Assembly: GCF_022899245.1 (NCBI RefSeq)
Contig: NZ_JALJAZ010000001.1
Span: 1,147,501 to 1,211,500 of the forward strand
DNA: 64,000 bases
Direction of reading: 5' to 3'
DNA from: Falsirhodobacter halotolerans
GTDB lineage: Bacteria > Pseudomonadota > Alphaproteobacteria > Rhodobacterales > Rhodobacteraceae
The notes below the pieces were generated by a model. It was not told the origin of the DNA and ran no database searches. It saw only the letters and a program-made list of their open reading frames with translations. The position numbers and the translations under genes were made by a program. Below, in pieces: positions 7,260 to 16,125 of this stretch (position 1 is the stretch's first letter; every line of letters begins with the position of its first letter).

Positions 7260-7520
7260 ATGCCAAGCCGTTTTGCCAAATTTCACAAGGGCGTCACGGC
7301 GCCCGCCGTCGGGGCCGTTGCCGTCACACCGTCCGACACCCAAGACCTGACCGAGGAGATTCGGGGGGTGACATTGGGCGTTGGGGGGACGCTGAGGTAT
7401 CTGGGCGGCGATGGGATGACTTATACCACGGGCGACCTGCCCGCTGGCACATATCCCCTTTTTGCCCAACGCATTCTTGCATCAGGCACCACCGCTCAGA
7501 AGATCACCGGCTGGATCTGA
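7260..7520 (+). CDS. GTA-type head spike base protein (RCAP_rcc01079 family)
   Basis: 86 residues of small beta-rich sequence, with no signal peptide or membrane segment: FAVTPSD-like strand VAVTPSDTQDLTEEIRG, Gly-rich GVGGTLRYLGGDGMTYTTG, and LPAGTYPLFAQRILASGTTA. This pattern and length match the spike base family named after rcc01079 (GhsA) of Rhodobacter capsulatus, which seats head spikes on the gene transfer agent and helps it bind capsule. No spike-fibre (GhsB-like) gene is beside it. It is tail-to-tail with kdsA, the stops being adjacent within TGATCA. A hairpin may control its translation. Homologues also occur in phages, and it lies near a phage remnant, so a phage origin is the alternative. 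Confidence 0.7.
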   Translation: MPSRFAKFHKGVTAPAVGAVAVTPSDTQDLTEEIRGVTLGVGGTLRYLGGDGMTYTTGDLPAGTYPLFAQRILASGTTAQKITGWI

Positions 7521-8351
7521 TCAGACATGCAGCGGATCGGCCTTGGCCAGCCGATCGAACTGCATAAGGCTGTCGATCACCCGGTCCATGTCGCGCAAGG
7601 CGATCATGTTGGGGCCGTCCGACGGCGAATTGTCGGGGTCTTCATGTGTTTCGATGAAGACGCCCGCAATTCCCAAGCTGACCGCGGCCCGCGCCATGAC
7701 CGGCGCAAATTCACGCTGCCCGCCCGAGGAGCCGCCAAGGCCGCCCGGCTGCTGCACCGAATGAGTTGCGTCCATGATGACGGGATAACCGGTGCGGGCC
7801 ATGATCGGCAGGCCGCGCATGTCGGCCACCAAGACATTATACCCGAAGGATGCGCCGCGTTCGGTCAGCAAGATACGCTCGTTTCCGGTTGATGCGACTT
7901 TGTCCGCGACATTCGCCATGTCCCAAGGCGCGAGAAACTGACCCTTCTTGATGTTGATCGCTGCGCCCGTCTCACCGGCGGCCAACAGCAGATCGGTCTG
8001 ACGGCACAGGAAGGCGGGGATCTGGATGACATCCACGACGGTCGCCGCCTCTTTCGCTTGGGCGACATCATGCACATCGGTCAGGATGGGCAGGCCGGTC
8101 GCGCGGATCGTCTCCAGAATTTTAAGGCCAGCCTCCATCCCGACGCCGCGTCGCCCGCGTAGCGATGTGCGGTTCGCCTTGTCGAAGCTTGCCTTGAACA
8201 CGTATTGCGCACCGGCCTTGGCGCAGATTTCCGCCATACGGCCGGCGATCATCTGGGCGTGATCCAGCGTTTCCAGCTGGCATGGGCCCGAGATGACAAG
8301 CAGGGGGCGATCGTTGCCGACGGTGCAGTTGCCGATGGTTACGGTTTTCAT
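7521..8351 (-). CDS. kdsA: 3-deoxy-8-phosphooctulonate (Kdo-8-P) synthase
   Basis: A cytoplasmic enzyme that condenses phosphoenolpyruvate with D-arabinose 5-phosphate to Kdo-8-phosphate, the precursor of Kdo for lipopolysaccharide and for the Kdo linker of group 2-type capsules. 276 residues, the usual length. Visible are SGPCQLET near residue 21, the phosphate-binding region KASFDKANRTSLRGRRG and the C-terminal GVFIETHEDPDNSPSDGPN. Cys24 occupies the position that is Cys in metal-dependent enzymes and Asn in the E. coli metal-free type, so the metal-dependent class is likely. It is third in a kpsT-kpsE-kdsA operon, nine bases after kpsE. Confidence 0.95.
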   Translation of the reverse strand: MKTVTIGNCTVGNDRPLLVISGPCQLETLDHAQMIAGRMAEICAKAGAQYVFKASFDKANRTSLRGRRGVGMEAGLKILETIRATGLPILTDVHDVAQAKEAATVVDVIQIPAFLCRQTDLLLAAGETGAAINIKKGQFLAPWDMANVADKVASTGNERILLTERGASFGYNVLVADMRGLPIMARTGYPVIMDATHSVQQPGGLGGSSGGQREFAPVMARAAVSLGIAGVFIETHEDPDNSPSDGPNMIALRDMDRVIDSLMQFDRLAKADPLHV

Positions 8352-8360
8352 GGTCCAGCC

Positions 8361-9926
8361 TTACGAAGACACTTGTTCGCGAAGGATCGCGACGGTCATG
8401 GAAATCATCAGATAAATGCCCAGAAACACGAGAAACGACACGAGCGTATTCTCGAAGGCACGCGGATAGGCGGGTTCGTCCGGCAGCACCGGATTGACCG
8501 AGCGTGACAGATAGCGCGTTTGGCGCGTCGCCTCCACCCGGGCGGTTTCCATGGCGCGCAGGGAATCGGCCATGATCGTCTGGCGGGTTTCCACATCGGC
8601 CTGTGCCACCGCAAGCTGCGCCTGAAGCCGCGCGAGGGAATCGCCGCCCGCCGTGGTTTCCGTCAGCCGCGCGCGAAGGTCCGTCACCTCGCTTTCCAAC
8701 CGTTCGATGCGGGCGCGAATGGGCTGCATCCGCGCCTCGTTCGGTGCGGCATTGGCCGAAAGCTGCGCCAGTGACAGACGCTCCTGCAGAAGTTGGGTGT
8801 CAAGCTGGCTCAATTGCTGCGTCACCAGCGTCACCTCCACATCCGAGGAAATGATGCGGAACCTCTCCTGCAGGTTCACAAGATTTTCCTGCGCCAGCGT
8901 CACCTTCGCCTCGGCATCCTCATACCCCTGACGCGCGCCCGCCATCTGGTCTTCGCGCATACGTTGGGTCAGTTGATCCACCTGCTGTTCGGCATATCCG
9001 ATCAGCGCCTGCGAGAACCGGACCACGTCGCCGGGCTCGGGTGCGGTGACCTCCATTTTCACAATCCCTTCCGTGGGATCGTAGGAAATCTTCACGTTGT
9101 CTTCGTAGGTGCTGTAGACATCTTCAAGAGTCGGATTTGCCGGAAGACGCTGCAGCACATCCATATGGTCGCCCGAAAACGCTTCGCGGAACCCCTCATC
9201 GGCATCCAGACGCTCCATCGCCTCACGCGATTGCAGATAGCCCTGAACGGCAACGGAATCCTGCACCGTCGAAAGCGATGGCGTGGCCAGCATTCCCCCC
9301 AAGCCGCCGGATTCGGTCGGGTTCTGGGCCTGTTGAATGACGAATTGCGATTCGGTGGAGTAAAGCGGCGTGGCGACGGAATGGAAGTAATATCCGGCGA
9401 TAACCGTCGGAAGCGCCACGAAAAACGCCAGGCGCGCGAACAGATAGGTCACCTTGCGACGACGTCGTTTGGCGATGTCCTTCTGGATCTCGCGCAGGTC
9501 GCGCAGGTGCGATTCCTCAGCCCGATGTTCGGTGGACGGAACCTTCATCGGTTCGATCTTCTGCGGCAACTGGACCGAAGTGTCGCCCTTGCCGGACACC
9601 ACGAGATCCATCATCGACGACCGCTGCAACGGATCGACCCCCGCCCGCCGCAACAGCACGACCAGCGCCTCGTCCGAGGGGCCGGTGATGTTGTGCTTGG
9701 CGGCGATCCGGCGGGCCAGGCGCAACTGGCGGCCGGTCAGGCCTTCCGCCTGAACCGCGGCCAGTTCCTCCTCGGTCACGGGGGGGGATGCCTTTTCGGG
9801 CGGGATGGTGCCCGGCCCCAGTCCGTCATCCTGCGGCTCGAACAGGTTTTCAGGCTTCTGGTCAGAAACCGGGGCCGCCGCCGCGCTGCGCGTGTTGTAA
9901 CGTTTAGCTGTGAGCTTGGTATTCAT
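8361..9926 (-). CDS. kpsE: Capsule polysaccharide export inner-membrane protein (KpsE/CtrB type)
   Basis: 521 residues. Polysaccharide co-polymerase topology: a long cytoplasmic N-terminal extension (about 170 residues, Pro/Glu-rich), a basic stretch KRRRRKV, a first membrane helix (LAFFVALPTVIAGYYF), a large periplasmic part with a long coiled coil (heptad-rich, Gln/Leu/Glu/Arg, about residues 310-460), the PxxP-like motif DEPAYPRAFEN, and a C-terminal helix (TLVSFLVFLGIYLMISM). It would couple the KpsMT exporter to the outer-membrane KpsD pore. The N-terminal extension is longer than in E. coli KpsE. Its start overlaps kpsT by 23 bases. No kpsM, kpsD, kpsC or kpsS gene is in the window. Confidence 0.9.
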   Translation of the reverse strand: MNTKLTAKRYNTRSAAAAPVSDQKPENLFEPQDDGLGPGTIPPEKASPPVTEEELAAVQAEGLTGRQLRLARRIAAKHNITGPSDEALVVLLRRAGVDPLQRSSMMDLVVSGKGDTSVQLPQKIEPMKVPSTEHRAEESHLRDLREIQKDIAKRRRRKVTYLFARLAFFVALPTVIAGYYFHSVATPLYSTESQFVIQQAQNPTESGGLGGMLATPSLSTVQDSVAVQGYLQSREAMERLDADEGFREAFSGDHMDVLQRLPANPTLEDVYSTYEDNVKISYDPTEGIVKMEVTAPEPGDVVRFSQALIGYAEQQVDQLTQRMREDQMAGARQGYEDAEAKVTLAQENLVNLQERFRIISSDVEVTLVTQQLSQLDTQLLQERLSLAQLSANAAPNEARMQPIRARIERLESEVTDLRARLTETTAGGDSLARLQAQLAVAQADVETRQTIMADSLRAMETARVEATRQTRYLSRSVNPVLPDEPAYPRAFENTLVSFLVFLGIYLMISMTVAILREQVSS

Positions 9927-10563
9927 AAAGGCGCCGCGCCTCCTCCAGCGAGTCGAACATGTAAAGCTGGCCGTTGCGCAGAACCGCCGCGGTGCGACAG
10001 AACTTTTCCAGCGTGGACGGTTGGTGCGACACGATCACAAGCGTGCCGTTGGCCAAGCGCTGCTGCAGGATCATCCCCGCCTTGCGATTGAACTCGACAT
10101 CGGTGGTGGACGGCATGCCCTCATCGATAAGGTAGATGTCGAATTCCAGCGCCAGCATCAAGGAAAACATGAACCGCGACCGCATTCCGGCAGAATAGGT
10201 CGCGACCGGCATGTCGAAGTATTCCTTGATGTCCGTCAGCCAGCGGCAAAAACTTTCGACATAATCGGGGTCCAGCCCGTAAAGGCGCGCGATATAGCGG
10301 GCATTCTCGTTCGCCGTATGCTTGTTGACGATGCCGCCCATGAACCCCAGCGGAAACGAGATGCGCGACTTGCGGGTGATCGTTCCCTCGTCGGGTTTCT
10401 CCAGACCGGCCATCATGTTGATCAGCGTGGTTTTGCCGGTTCCGTTCGGTGCAAGAATGCCGAGGGACCGCCCCAGTTCGACGCGGAACGACGCCCGGTC
10501 GAGGATGACCTTGCGCTGCGTTCCGGTCCAGAACGATTTGCTGACGGCGTTGAATTCGATCAT
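9904..10563 (-). CDS. kpsT: Capsule polysaccharide ABC exporter, ATP-binding subunit
   Basis: 219 residues, the normal KpsT/CtrD length. Walker A GTGKTTLINMM (about residues 41-51), a modified signature YSAGMRSR typical of polysaccharide exporters in place of LSGGQ, and Walker B IYLIDEGMP are visible, with the switch His in VIVSHQPS. With KpsM it would drive capsule chains across the inner membrane. It is first in the kpsT-kpsE-kdsA operon; the 156-base gap to the divergent sseB-like gene should contain the promoter. The permease KpsM is not adjacent. Confidence 0.93.
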   Translation of the reverse strand: MIEFNAVSKSFWTGTQRKVILDRASFRVELGRSLGILAPNGTGKTTLINMMAGLEKPDEGTITRKSRISFPLGFMGGIVNKHTANENARYIARLYGLDPDYVESFCRWLTDIKEYFDMPVATYSAGMRSRFMFSLMLALEFDIYLIDEGMPSTTDVEFNRKAGMILQQRLANGTLVIVSHQPSTLEKFCRTAAVLRNGQLYMFDSLEEARRLYEYQAHS

Positions 10564-10719
10564 CGTCCCTCTGGCGGTGATTCACGGTCGTATATTGCCC
10601 GATTATCCGGGTTTGGTGTCGAATTCCTTTCTAAATCATGCCGACCGCCATCACAATTCAGATCGCCTTGCCGTCCTGACGCCCCAGGGTTAGGCAGAAG
10701 GCAAAGCTGGAGAGATGCG

Positions 10720-11493
10720 ATGACCCCCCTCGACAAGGCCTATGCCGCCATGGCCGCCCATCCCGATGACGACACCGCGCGGCTGGCCTTTTACGAACGG
10801 CTGGCGGATGGAGAGCTGGTCCTGCTGCTGGAGGAGGAGGCGACGGGCGGCAACGTCACCCCGCGTATCTTTCCGCTGGAGGATGGCCCCTATGTCCTGG
10901 CCTTCGACAGCGAGGAGAAAATGGCCGCGTTCTCCGGGTCGATCGCCGCTTATGCCGCATTGCCGGGCCGGGTGATCGCGCAGCAATTGGCGGGGCAGGG
11001 CACGGGGCTGGGTTTGAACCTTGGCGCCGACAGCGCGATGCTGCTCCCGCCCGAGGCGGTGGACTGGCTGGCGGGAACGCTGGGCCACGCCCCGGAGGCC
11101 GCCGAGGCGACGCCGGTCGCATTCCACGCGCCGCAGGTGCCGCAGCGGCTGCTGGACGCGCTTGGGCAGAAGCTTGCCCCGGCCGGGGGCTTGGCCTCGC
11201 ACGCCTTGATCGCAGGCGTTTCCTACTCCGACGGCCGGCGGGGGCACCTTCTGGCCTTCATCGGCGCGCGCGACGGCGCGGAGGAGGCTCTGGCCCGCGC
11301 CGTGGGCGAAGCGCTTACGTTTTCGGGGATCGAGGCGGGCGAGATGGACGTCGTCTGCCTGCCAGACGGTCCCGCCGCGCGCCGGATGACCGAACTGGGC
11401 CTTCGTCTGGCGATGCCCGCCCCCGTCGCCCCCGAACGCCCGGCCCCCACCGCTCCGGGCCGCGACCCGGAGCGTCCGCCGCGGCTTCGCTGA
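10720..11493 (+). CDS. SseB-family protein
   Basis: 257 residues. The N-terminal ~120 residues match the SseB N-terminal domain (LARLAFYERLADGELVLLLE-like region, VTPRIFPLEDGPYVLAFDS). The rest is Ala/Pro-rich and ends in a Pro/Arg tail. E. coli SseB changes serine sensitivity, but the biochemical role of the family is unknown. No signal peptide or helices, so cytoplasmic. ATG 10720 follows GGAGAG; an extended upstream frame runs antisense to kpsT and is not used. A small T-rich hairpin follows the stop, separating the gene from rplM. Confidence 0.75.
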   Translation: MTPLDKAYAAMAAHPDDDTARLAFYERLADGELVLLLEEEATGGNVTPRIFPLEDGPYVLAFDSEEKMAAFSGSIAAYAALPGRVIAQQLAGQGTGLGLNLGADSAMLLPPEAVDWLAGTLGHAPEAAEATPVAFHAPQVPQRLLDALGQKLAPAGGLASHALIAGVSYSDGRRGHLLAFIGARDGAEEALARAVGEALTFSGIEAGEMDVVCLPDGPAARRMTELGLRLAMPAPVAPERPAPTAPGRDPERPPRLR

Positions 11494-11496
11494 TGG

Positions 11497-11516
11497 GGTA
11501 TTGAAATACCTTTTTT
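11497..11516 (+). terminator. Short terminator between the sseB-like gene and rplM
   Basis: GGTAT-TGAA-ATACC followed by six T residues, three bases after the stop codon. The stem is only five base pairs, so termination may be partial. Confidence 0.5.
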
Positions 11517-11558
11517 GTAAGTCGTTGTTTTCGCTAAATTCTTCTGGCTTCTTGGTGG

Positions 11559-11587
11559 TTGACCTTCGGGGCGAAGTGAAGGATACA
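11559..11587 (+). promoter_or_regulatory. Candidate promoter of rplM-rpsI
   Basis: TTGACC and GATACA are separated by exactly 17 bases, about 64 bases before the rplM start. The 5' leader is short and I see no obvious r-protein binding structure in it. Confidence 0.45.
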
Positions 11588-11650
11588 CCCTCATCAATCC
11601 GCAAGGCGTGCATGAGGCACGTCCGGCCTCACTTTCGATAGGGTTCAGAG

Positions 11651-12115
11651 ATGAAAACCTTCACCGCTACTCCGGCGGACATCGAAAAGAAGTGGATCCT
11701 GATCGACGCCGAAGGCATCGTTCTGGGCCGCCTCGCCACGATCGTCGCCAACATCCTGCGCGGCAAGAACAAGCCGACCTTCACGCCGCACATGGACATG
11801 GGCGACAACGTGATCGTCATCAACGCCGACAAGGTGCAGATGACCGGCAACAAGCGCGCCGACAAACGCTACTACTGGCACACCGGCCACCCGGGCGGCA
11901 TCAAGTTCCGCACTGCGGCCCAGGTTCTGGACGGCGCCCACCCCGAGCGTGTGGTGACCAAAGCCGTTGAGCGTATGATCACCCGCAACAGCCTTGGCCG
12001 TCAGCAGATGACCAATCTGCGCGTCTATGCAAGCGCCGAACATCCGCATGAAGCGCAGCAGCCGACCGTTCTCGACCTTGCGTCGCTGAACCCGAAAAAC
12101 ACGCGGAGCGCCTGA
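11651..12115 (+). CDS. rplM: 50S ribosomal protein L13 (uL13)
   Basis: 154 residues, the alphaproteobacterial length. Hallmarks are the N-terminal [16 protein letters not shown], the [18 protein letters not shown] block and [11 protein letters not shown]13 binds 23S rRNA early in large-subunit assembly. It is directly followed by rpsI with two bases between, the conserved L13-S9 pair. A candidate promoter and a short leader precede it. Confidence 0.98.
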   Translation: MKTFTATPADIEKKWILIDAEGIVLGRLATIVANILRGKNKPTFTPHMDMGDNVIVINADKVQMTGNKRADKRYYWHTGHPGGIKFRTAAQVLDGAHPERVVTKAVERMITRNSLGRQQMTNLRVYASAEHPHEAQQPTVLDLASLNPKNTRSA

Positions 12116-12117
12116 TC

Positions 12118-12603
12118 ATGGCTGACATCAAGACCCTCGACGATCTGAAATCGGCAGTGTCGGAGACGGCTCCGGCCCAAACCGAAACCCCGCTGCGCGA
12201 AGCTGTTCGCGACGCACAGGGCCGCGCCTATGCCACGGGCAAGCGGAAGGACGCGGTCGCCCGCGTCTGGATCAAGCCGGGTTCGGGCAAGGTCACCGTC
12301 AATGGCAAGGAAATGGCCGTGTATTTCGCGCGTCCGGTGCTGCAGATGATCCTGCGCCAGCCGTTCCAGATCACCAATGTCGAAGGCCAGTTCGACGTCG
12401 TGGCCACGGTTGCCGGCGGCGGTCTGTCCGGTCAGGCCGGTGCTGTGAAGCACGGCGTGTCCAAGGCCCTGCAGCTTTATGATCCCGCCCTGCGTGGGGC
12501 CCTGAAAGCCGCAGGCTTCCTGACCCGCGACAGCCGCGTGGTGGAACGGAAGAAATACGGTAAGGCCAAGGCGCGCCGCAGCTTCCAGTTCTCGAAGCGC
12601 TGA
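12118..12603 (+). CDS. rpsI: 30S ribosomal protein S9 (uS9)
   Basis: 161 residues with the alphaproteobacterial N-terminal extension (about 30 residues before [20 protein letters not shown]). The C terminus ends [11 protein letters not shown], whose last Arg contacts the anticodon stem of P-site tRNA. It is co-transcribed with rplM, and a strong terminator follows. Confidence 0.98.
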   Translation: MADIKTLDDLKSAVSETAPAQTETPLREAVRDAQGRAYATGKRKDAVARVWIKPGSGKVTVNGKEMAVYFARPVLQMILRQPFQITNVEGQFDVVATVAGGGLSGQAGAVKHGVSKALQLYDPALRGALKAAGFLTRDSRVVERKKYGKAKARRSFQFSKR

Positions 12604-12619
12604 TACGAACCGACATCGC

Positions 12620-12651
12620 AAAAAGGCCCGCTGGTTTCAGCGGGCCTTTTT
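12620..12651 (+). terminator. Bidirectional terminator after rpsI
   Basis: AAAAAGGCCCGCTG with its complement CAGCGGGCCTTTTT around a short loop. The A and T runs on both sides allow use from both strands, ending rpsI and the convergent DUF1127 gene. Confidence 0.9.
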
Positions 12652-12657
12652 CATGTC

Positions 12658-12867
12658 TCAGTCGCGGCGTGTCAGTCGGGGGGCGGCGTTCTTAAGATCC
12701 GTGCGGTGAAGGCCGACATCATGCAGCAGCCGATCATCCAGTTGCGCGACATGGCGACTGGCACGATAGCGGCGGTCCCATTCCACCAGCCTGGAGACAA
12801 AGCCGGTGACCAGCCGCGCGATCGGCGGACGGGCCGGGGCAACTACGGTGGTAGGCAGGGGCGACAT
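12658..12867 (-). CDS. DUF1127 small protein
   Basis: 69 residues from the ATG that follows AAAGGA; a longer in-frame extension has no ribosome site. The C-terminal half carries the DUF1127 signature: RASRHVAQLDDRLLHDVGL followed by HRTDL. Small arginine-rich DUF1127 proteins are widespread in Rhodobacterales and, in other alphaproteobacteria, influence phosphate or RNA-related stress responses; the role here is unknown. It converges with rpsI across a shared terminator and is divergent from the MocR-type gene, 89 bases away. Confidence 0.85.
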   Translation of the reverse strand: MSPLPTTVVAPARPPIARLVTGFVSRLVEWDRRYRASRHVAQLDDRLLHDVGLHRTDLKNAAPRLTRRD

Positions 12868-12956
12868 CGGACATTCCTTTTCATGTATTGATACAATGCA
12901 GATCATCTGCTACGGATAAATATACATTCTCTGATCAACGCGGCGAGATTATTTTT

Positions 12957-14357
12957 GTGACAGATACAAATTGGTGCCCTGACCTGACACAATATGAAGG
13001 TCCGAAGTATCTCGCGCTATCGCGCGCGCTGCGTGATGCGGTGCGGAATGGAACATTGCCGGCGGAATCACGGCTGCCCACCGTGCGGGATCTGGCGTGG
13101 CGGCTGGAGATCACGCCCGGGACGGTCTCGCGCGCCTATCAACTCGCGACGCAGGAAGGTCTGTTGCAGGCGACCGTGGGGCGGGGCACCTTCGTGGCAG
13201 CCACATCGCCGCAACTGGGGCCGACGCAACCGTTGATCGTGGACCGCGCTCTGGTCGGGCAGGGGACGGTGGACCTGCGCTCGCCCAGCCTGCCGCATCT
13301 GGGGCAGGCGCAGGCCTTCCGGTCGGCCATGCTCCGCGTGGCCGACAAGATCGAGGATGACTATGTCGATTATCAGACCCAGGCCGCCGAGATGGATCTG
13401 CGGCTGGCCGTGGTCGACTGGGTGGCGGATCGGCAGATGGGGCCGGTGGACGAGGATGACATCGCCCTGACCTATGGCGGGCAGGCGGGCATCAATCTCG
13501 TGCTGAACTGCTGCCTGCGTGGGGATCGCCCCGTCGTGCTGGCCGAAGATCTGGCCTATCCGGGGTTTCGCCATGCCGCCCGCCTGTCGCGGGCCGAAAT
13601 GATCGGCGTGGCCCTTGACCAGCATGGCCTGCGCCCCGACGCGTTGGAAGCGGCCTGCCGCCGCCATCAGGCACAGATCCTGTTCCTGACGACCGAGGCG
13701 CAGAATCCGACGTCCGTCCGAATGCCGGAACACCGCCGGTCGGAAATCGCGGTGATCGCCCGCGCCTATGATCTGCAGATCGTCGAGGATGACTGTTATA
13801 CCGTGCCGGATTGCCCGTATCCCATGATCCGCGCGCACGCCCCCGAACGGACGTGGTATATCGGCAGCTTTTCGAAATCCGTCTCGGCCGCCCTGCGCTT
13901 TGGATATCTTGTCTGTCCCCGGGGCATGGGAAATGCGGGACGTCTGACGGCGCAGCATATCAGCTTTTCCTTGCCGCGCCCGGTCGCCGACATGGCGCTG
14001 GACCTTTTTCAAAGCGGCGCGGCCCAGCGTCTGCGGGCCGAGGTGCAGGCCGAACTGTCGGCCCGCCTGACCATGATGGTGGAATCCCTGTCCACGCAGG
14101 ACATCTTGTGGCAGCCGGGGTTGCCGATCCTGTGGCTGCGCCTGCCGTCGGGGTGGCGATCCTCCACCTTCACCCGCGCGGCGCAGGCGGCGGGCATCCT
14201 GATCCGGTCGGCGGACGAATATGCGCTGGTGAACGGCCACGCGCCGAACGCGGTGCGGCTTGCCGTCGCGGGGGGCGTTCCGCGCGATCTTTATGCACGC
14301 GCCTTGCAGCGACTGCGGGATCTGCTGAACAATCCACCAGCCGATCTGGCGGTCTGA
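12957..14357 (+). CDS. MocR-type regulator (GntR winged helix plus aminotransferase fold)
   Basis: About 466 residues from GTG 12957. Residues 15-85 form the GntR winged helix (GPKYLALSRALRDAV, RLPTVRDLAWRLEITPGTV). The rest is a fold-type I aminotransferase domain with the PLP-binding Lys in SFSKSVSAALRFGYL and the upstream Asp/Tyr motif VEDDCYTVP. MocR proteins sense PLP or amino compounds and usually regulate a neighbouring gene. Here a polyamine-type ABC operon follows 86 bases downstream on the same strand, its likely target. An in-frame extension to 12888 has no good ribosome site, so the GTG was preferred with moderate certainty. Confidence 0.88.
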   Translation: MTDTNWCPDLTQYEGPKYLALSRALRDAVRNGTLPAESRLPTVRDLAWRLEITPGTVSRAYQLATQEGLLQATVGRGTFVAATSPQLGPTQPLIVDRALVGQGTVDLRSPSLPHLGQAQAFRSAMLRVADKIEDDYVDYQTQAAEMDLRLAVVDWVADRQMGPVDEDDIALTYGGQAGINLVLNCCLRGDRPVVLAEDLAYPGFRHAARLSRAEMIGVALDQHGLRPDALEAACRRHQAQILFLTTEAQNPTSVRMPEHRRSEIAVIARAYDLQIVEDDCYTVPDCPYPMIRAHAPERTWYIGSFSKSVSAALRFGYLVCPRGMGNAGRLTAQHISFSLPRPVADMALDLFQSGAAQRLRAEVQAELSARLTMMVESLSTQDILWQPGLPILWLRLPSGWRSSTFTRAAQAAGILIRSADEYALVNGHAPNAVRLAVAGGVPRDLYARALQRLRDLLNNPPADLAV

Positions 14358-14443
14358 GGGGAATTGCCCGCACGCGCCACTTCGCTCTTGAACCGTCTCG
14401 CGGCCTTGGGCACATTCGCCGCGACACCAGCCCGGAGGGATTC

Positions 14444-15322
14444 ATGGCGCAGACAGGGCGGGGACCGGGGTCCGACGCGCGGGGGGGCCTGTTCCTCATC
14501 GCGCCACCGGCGATCTATGCCCTCCTGCTGCTGGCGGTTCCGTTGGCGCTCCTCGCGCTCTACAGCGTCTGGACGGACGGTTATCTGGAGATCGTGCGGG
14601 AGTTCACCTGGGCCAATTACATCGAAACCTGGACCAACCCGCTTTACCGCTCGGTCCTGATCCGGTCGCTGGTGGTGGCCTTGCTCGTCACGCTGGCCAC
14701 GGTGGTGCTGGCCTTTCCCGTCGCCTATTTCGTCAGCTTCCACGTCAAGCCGCAGCGAAAGGCGACATGGCTGTTCCTGATCACCATTCCATTCTGGACC
14801 AGCTATCTGATCCGTGTGTTTCTGTGGAAGGTCATCCTCGGCTATAACGGGGTGATGAATGCCGGCCTGATGAAGCTGGGTGTGATCTCGGAGCCGTTGA
14901 CCTTCCTGCTCTACAACACCAACGCGATCGTCATCACGCTGGCGCACGCCTATGCGCCCTTTGCCATTCTGCCGATCTTCGTCGCGCTGGAACGGATTGA
15001 CCGTTCCCTGCTGGAGGCGGGGCAGGATCTGGGGGAATCGAAATTCGCCACCTTCCGCCGGGTCACGCTGCCGCTGGCGATGCCGGGGGTGGTGGGGGCC
15101 GTGCTGATCGTCTTCATCCCCACCATTGGCGACTACGTGACACCGCAGCTTGTGGGCGGGCCGGAGGGGCGGATGGTCGCAAACCTGATCCAGTTGCAAT
15201 ACCTGCGGCTGGACAATTACCCCCTCGGGTCGGCCATCGCGATTTCGGCGATGGGGGTCGTGGCGATCCTCAGCGCGGTGCTGTTGCTGGCGACGCGCCG
15301 TTACACGCGGGTCCGGGCATGA
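14444..15322 (+). CDS. ABC transporter permease, PotB/spermidine-putrescine type
   Basis: 292 residues with six membrane helices and the permease EAA loop LLEAGQDLGESKFATFRRV that docks on the ATPase. LFLIAPPAIYALLLLAVPL and GDYVTPQLVGG are typical of the PotB/PotH group, which imports polyamines or related cations. It starts at ATG 14444 after GGAGGG. It overlaps the next permease start by four bases (ATGA), first of three coupled genes. The substrate is inferred only from family. Confidence 0.88.
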   Translation: MAQTGRGPGSDARGGLFLIAPPAIYALLLLAVPLALLALYSVWTDGYLEIVREFTWANYIETWTNPLYRSVLIRSLVVALLVTLATVVLAFPVAYFVSFHVKPQRKATWLFLITIPFWTSYLIRVFLWKVILGYNGVMNAGLMKLGVISEPLTFLLYNTNAIVITLAHAYAPFAILPIFVALERIDRSLLEAGQDLGESKFATFRRVTLPLAMPGVVGAVLIVFIPTIGDYVTPQLVGGPEGRMVANLIQLQYLRLDNYPLGSAIAISAMGVVAILSAVLLLATRRYTRVRA

Positions 15323-16125
15323 GCGGGGGCCTCTTTCGCATCTATGCGCTGGCCTATCTGGTCTTTCTTTACGCGCCGATCGTCCTGCTGCCGATGTTCG
15401 CGTTCAACGACGGAACGGTCATCGCCTTTCCCTTGCAAGGGTTCACGACCCGCTGGTTTTCCGCCATGTGGGAGGCGCCTGGCCTTGGCCCCGCCTTGCG
15501 CAATTCGCTGATCATCGCCGTCAGCAGCGCGGTCATCGCCACCGCCCTGGGGATCTTCGCGGCCCGCGCCTCCACCCGTTATCGCTTCGCCGGGAAGGGC
15601 CCGCTGATGGGCCTGATCATGCTGCCCCTGGTCCTGCCGGAGATCATCGTCGCGGTGTCGCTTCTGGTGGTGCTGCTGGCCCTCGGGATTCCGCTGTCGC
15701 TGTTCACCATCATCCTTGGCCATGTGCTGATGGCTACGCCCTTTGCCATCGCGATCCTGACCTCCTCGTTCCAAAGCCTCGATCTGTCGTTGGAGGAGGC
15801 GGCGTACGATCTGGGGGAAACGCCCATCTCGGCCTTCCGCCTCGTGATCCTGCCGCTGGTCATGCCGGGGATCATCTCCTCCCTGCTGATCTCGTTCACG
15901 CTGTCGCTGGACGAGTTCATCATCGCCTTTTTCCTGGGTGGAACGCAGGTGACGCTGCCTGTCTACATCTTCTCGCAGTTCCGGTTCCCGCAATCGGTGC
16001 CGGTCATCATGGCGCTTGGAACGGTCCTTGTCGCCGCGTCGATCCTGCTGCTTGTCCTGGCCGAATACGCCCGCCGCCGGGGCGTCGCCCGGTCCGGCGG
16101 CACCGATACCGGAGGTTTCTTGTGA
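15319..16125 (+). CDS. ABC transporter permease, PotC/spermidine-putrescine type
   Basis: 268 residues, six membrane helices, EAA loop LEEAAYDLGETPISAFRLV. The TLSLDEFIIAFFLGGTQVTLP block is characteristic of PotC/PotI. It pairs with the PotB-type protein to form the membrane channel. It overlaps the preceding gene by ATGA and the following ATPase by GTGA, so translation is coupled through all three. Confidence 0.9.
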   Translation: MSGGLFRIYALAYLVFLYAPIVLLPMFAFNDGTVIAFPLQGFTTRWFSAMWEAPGLGPALRNSLIIAVSSAVIATALGIFAARASTRYRFAGKGPLMGLIMLPLVLPEIIVAVSLLVVLLALGIPLSLFTIILGHVLMATPFAIAILTSSFQSLDLSLEEAAYDLGETPISAFRLVILPLVMPGIISSLLISFTLSLDEFIIAFFLGGTQVTLPVYIFSQFRFPQSVPVIMALGTVLVAASILLLVLAEYARRRGVARSGGTDTGGFL

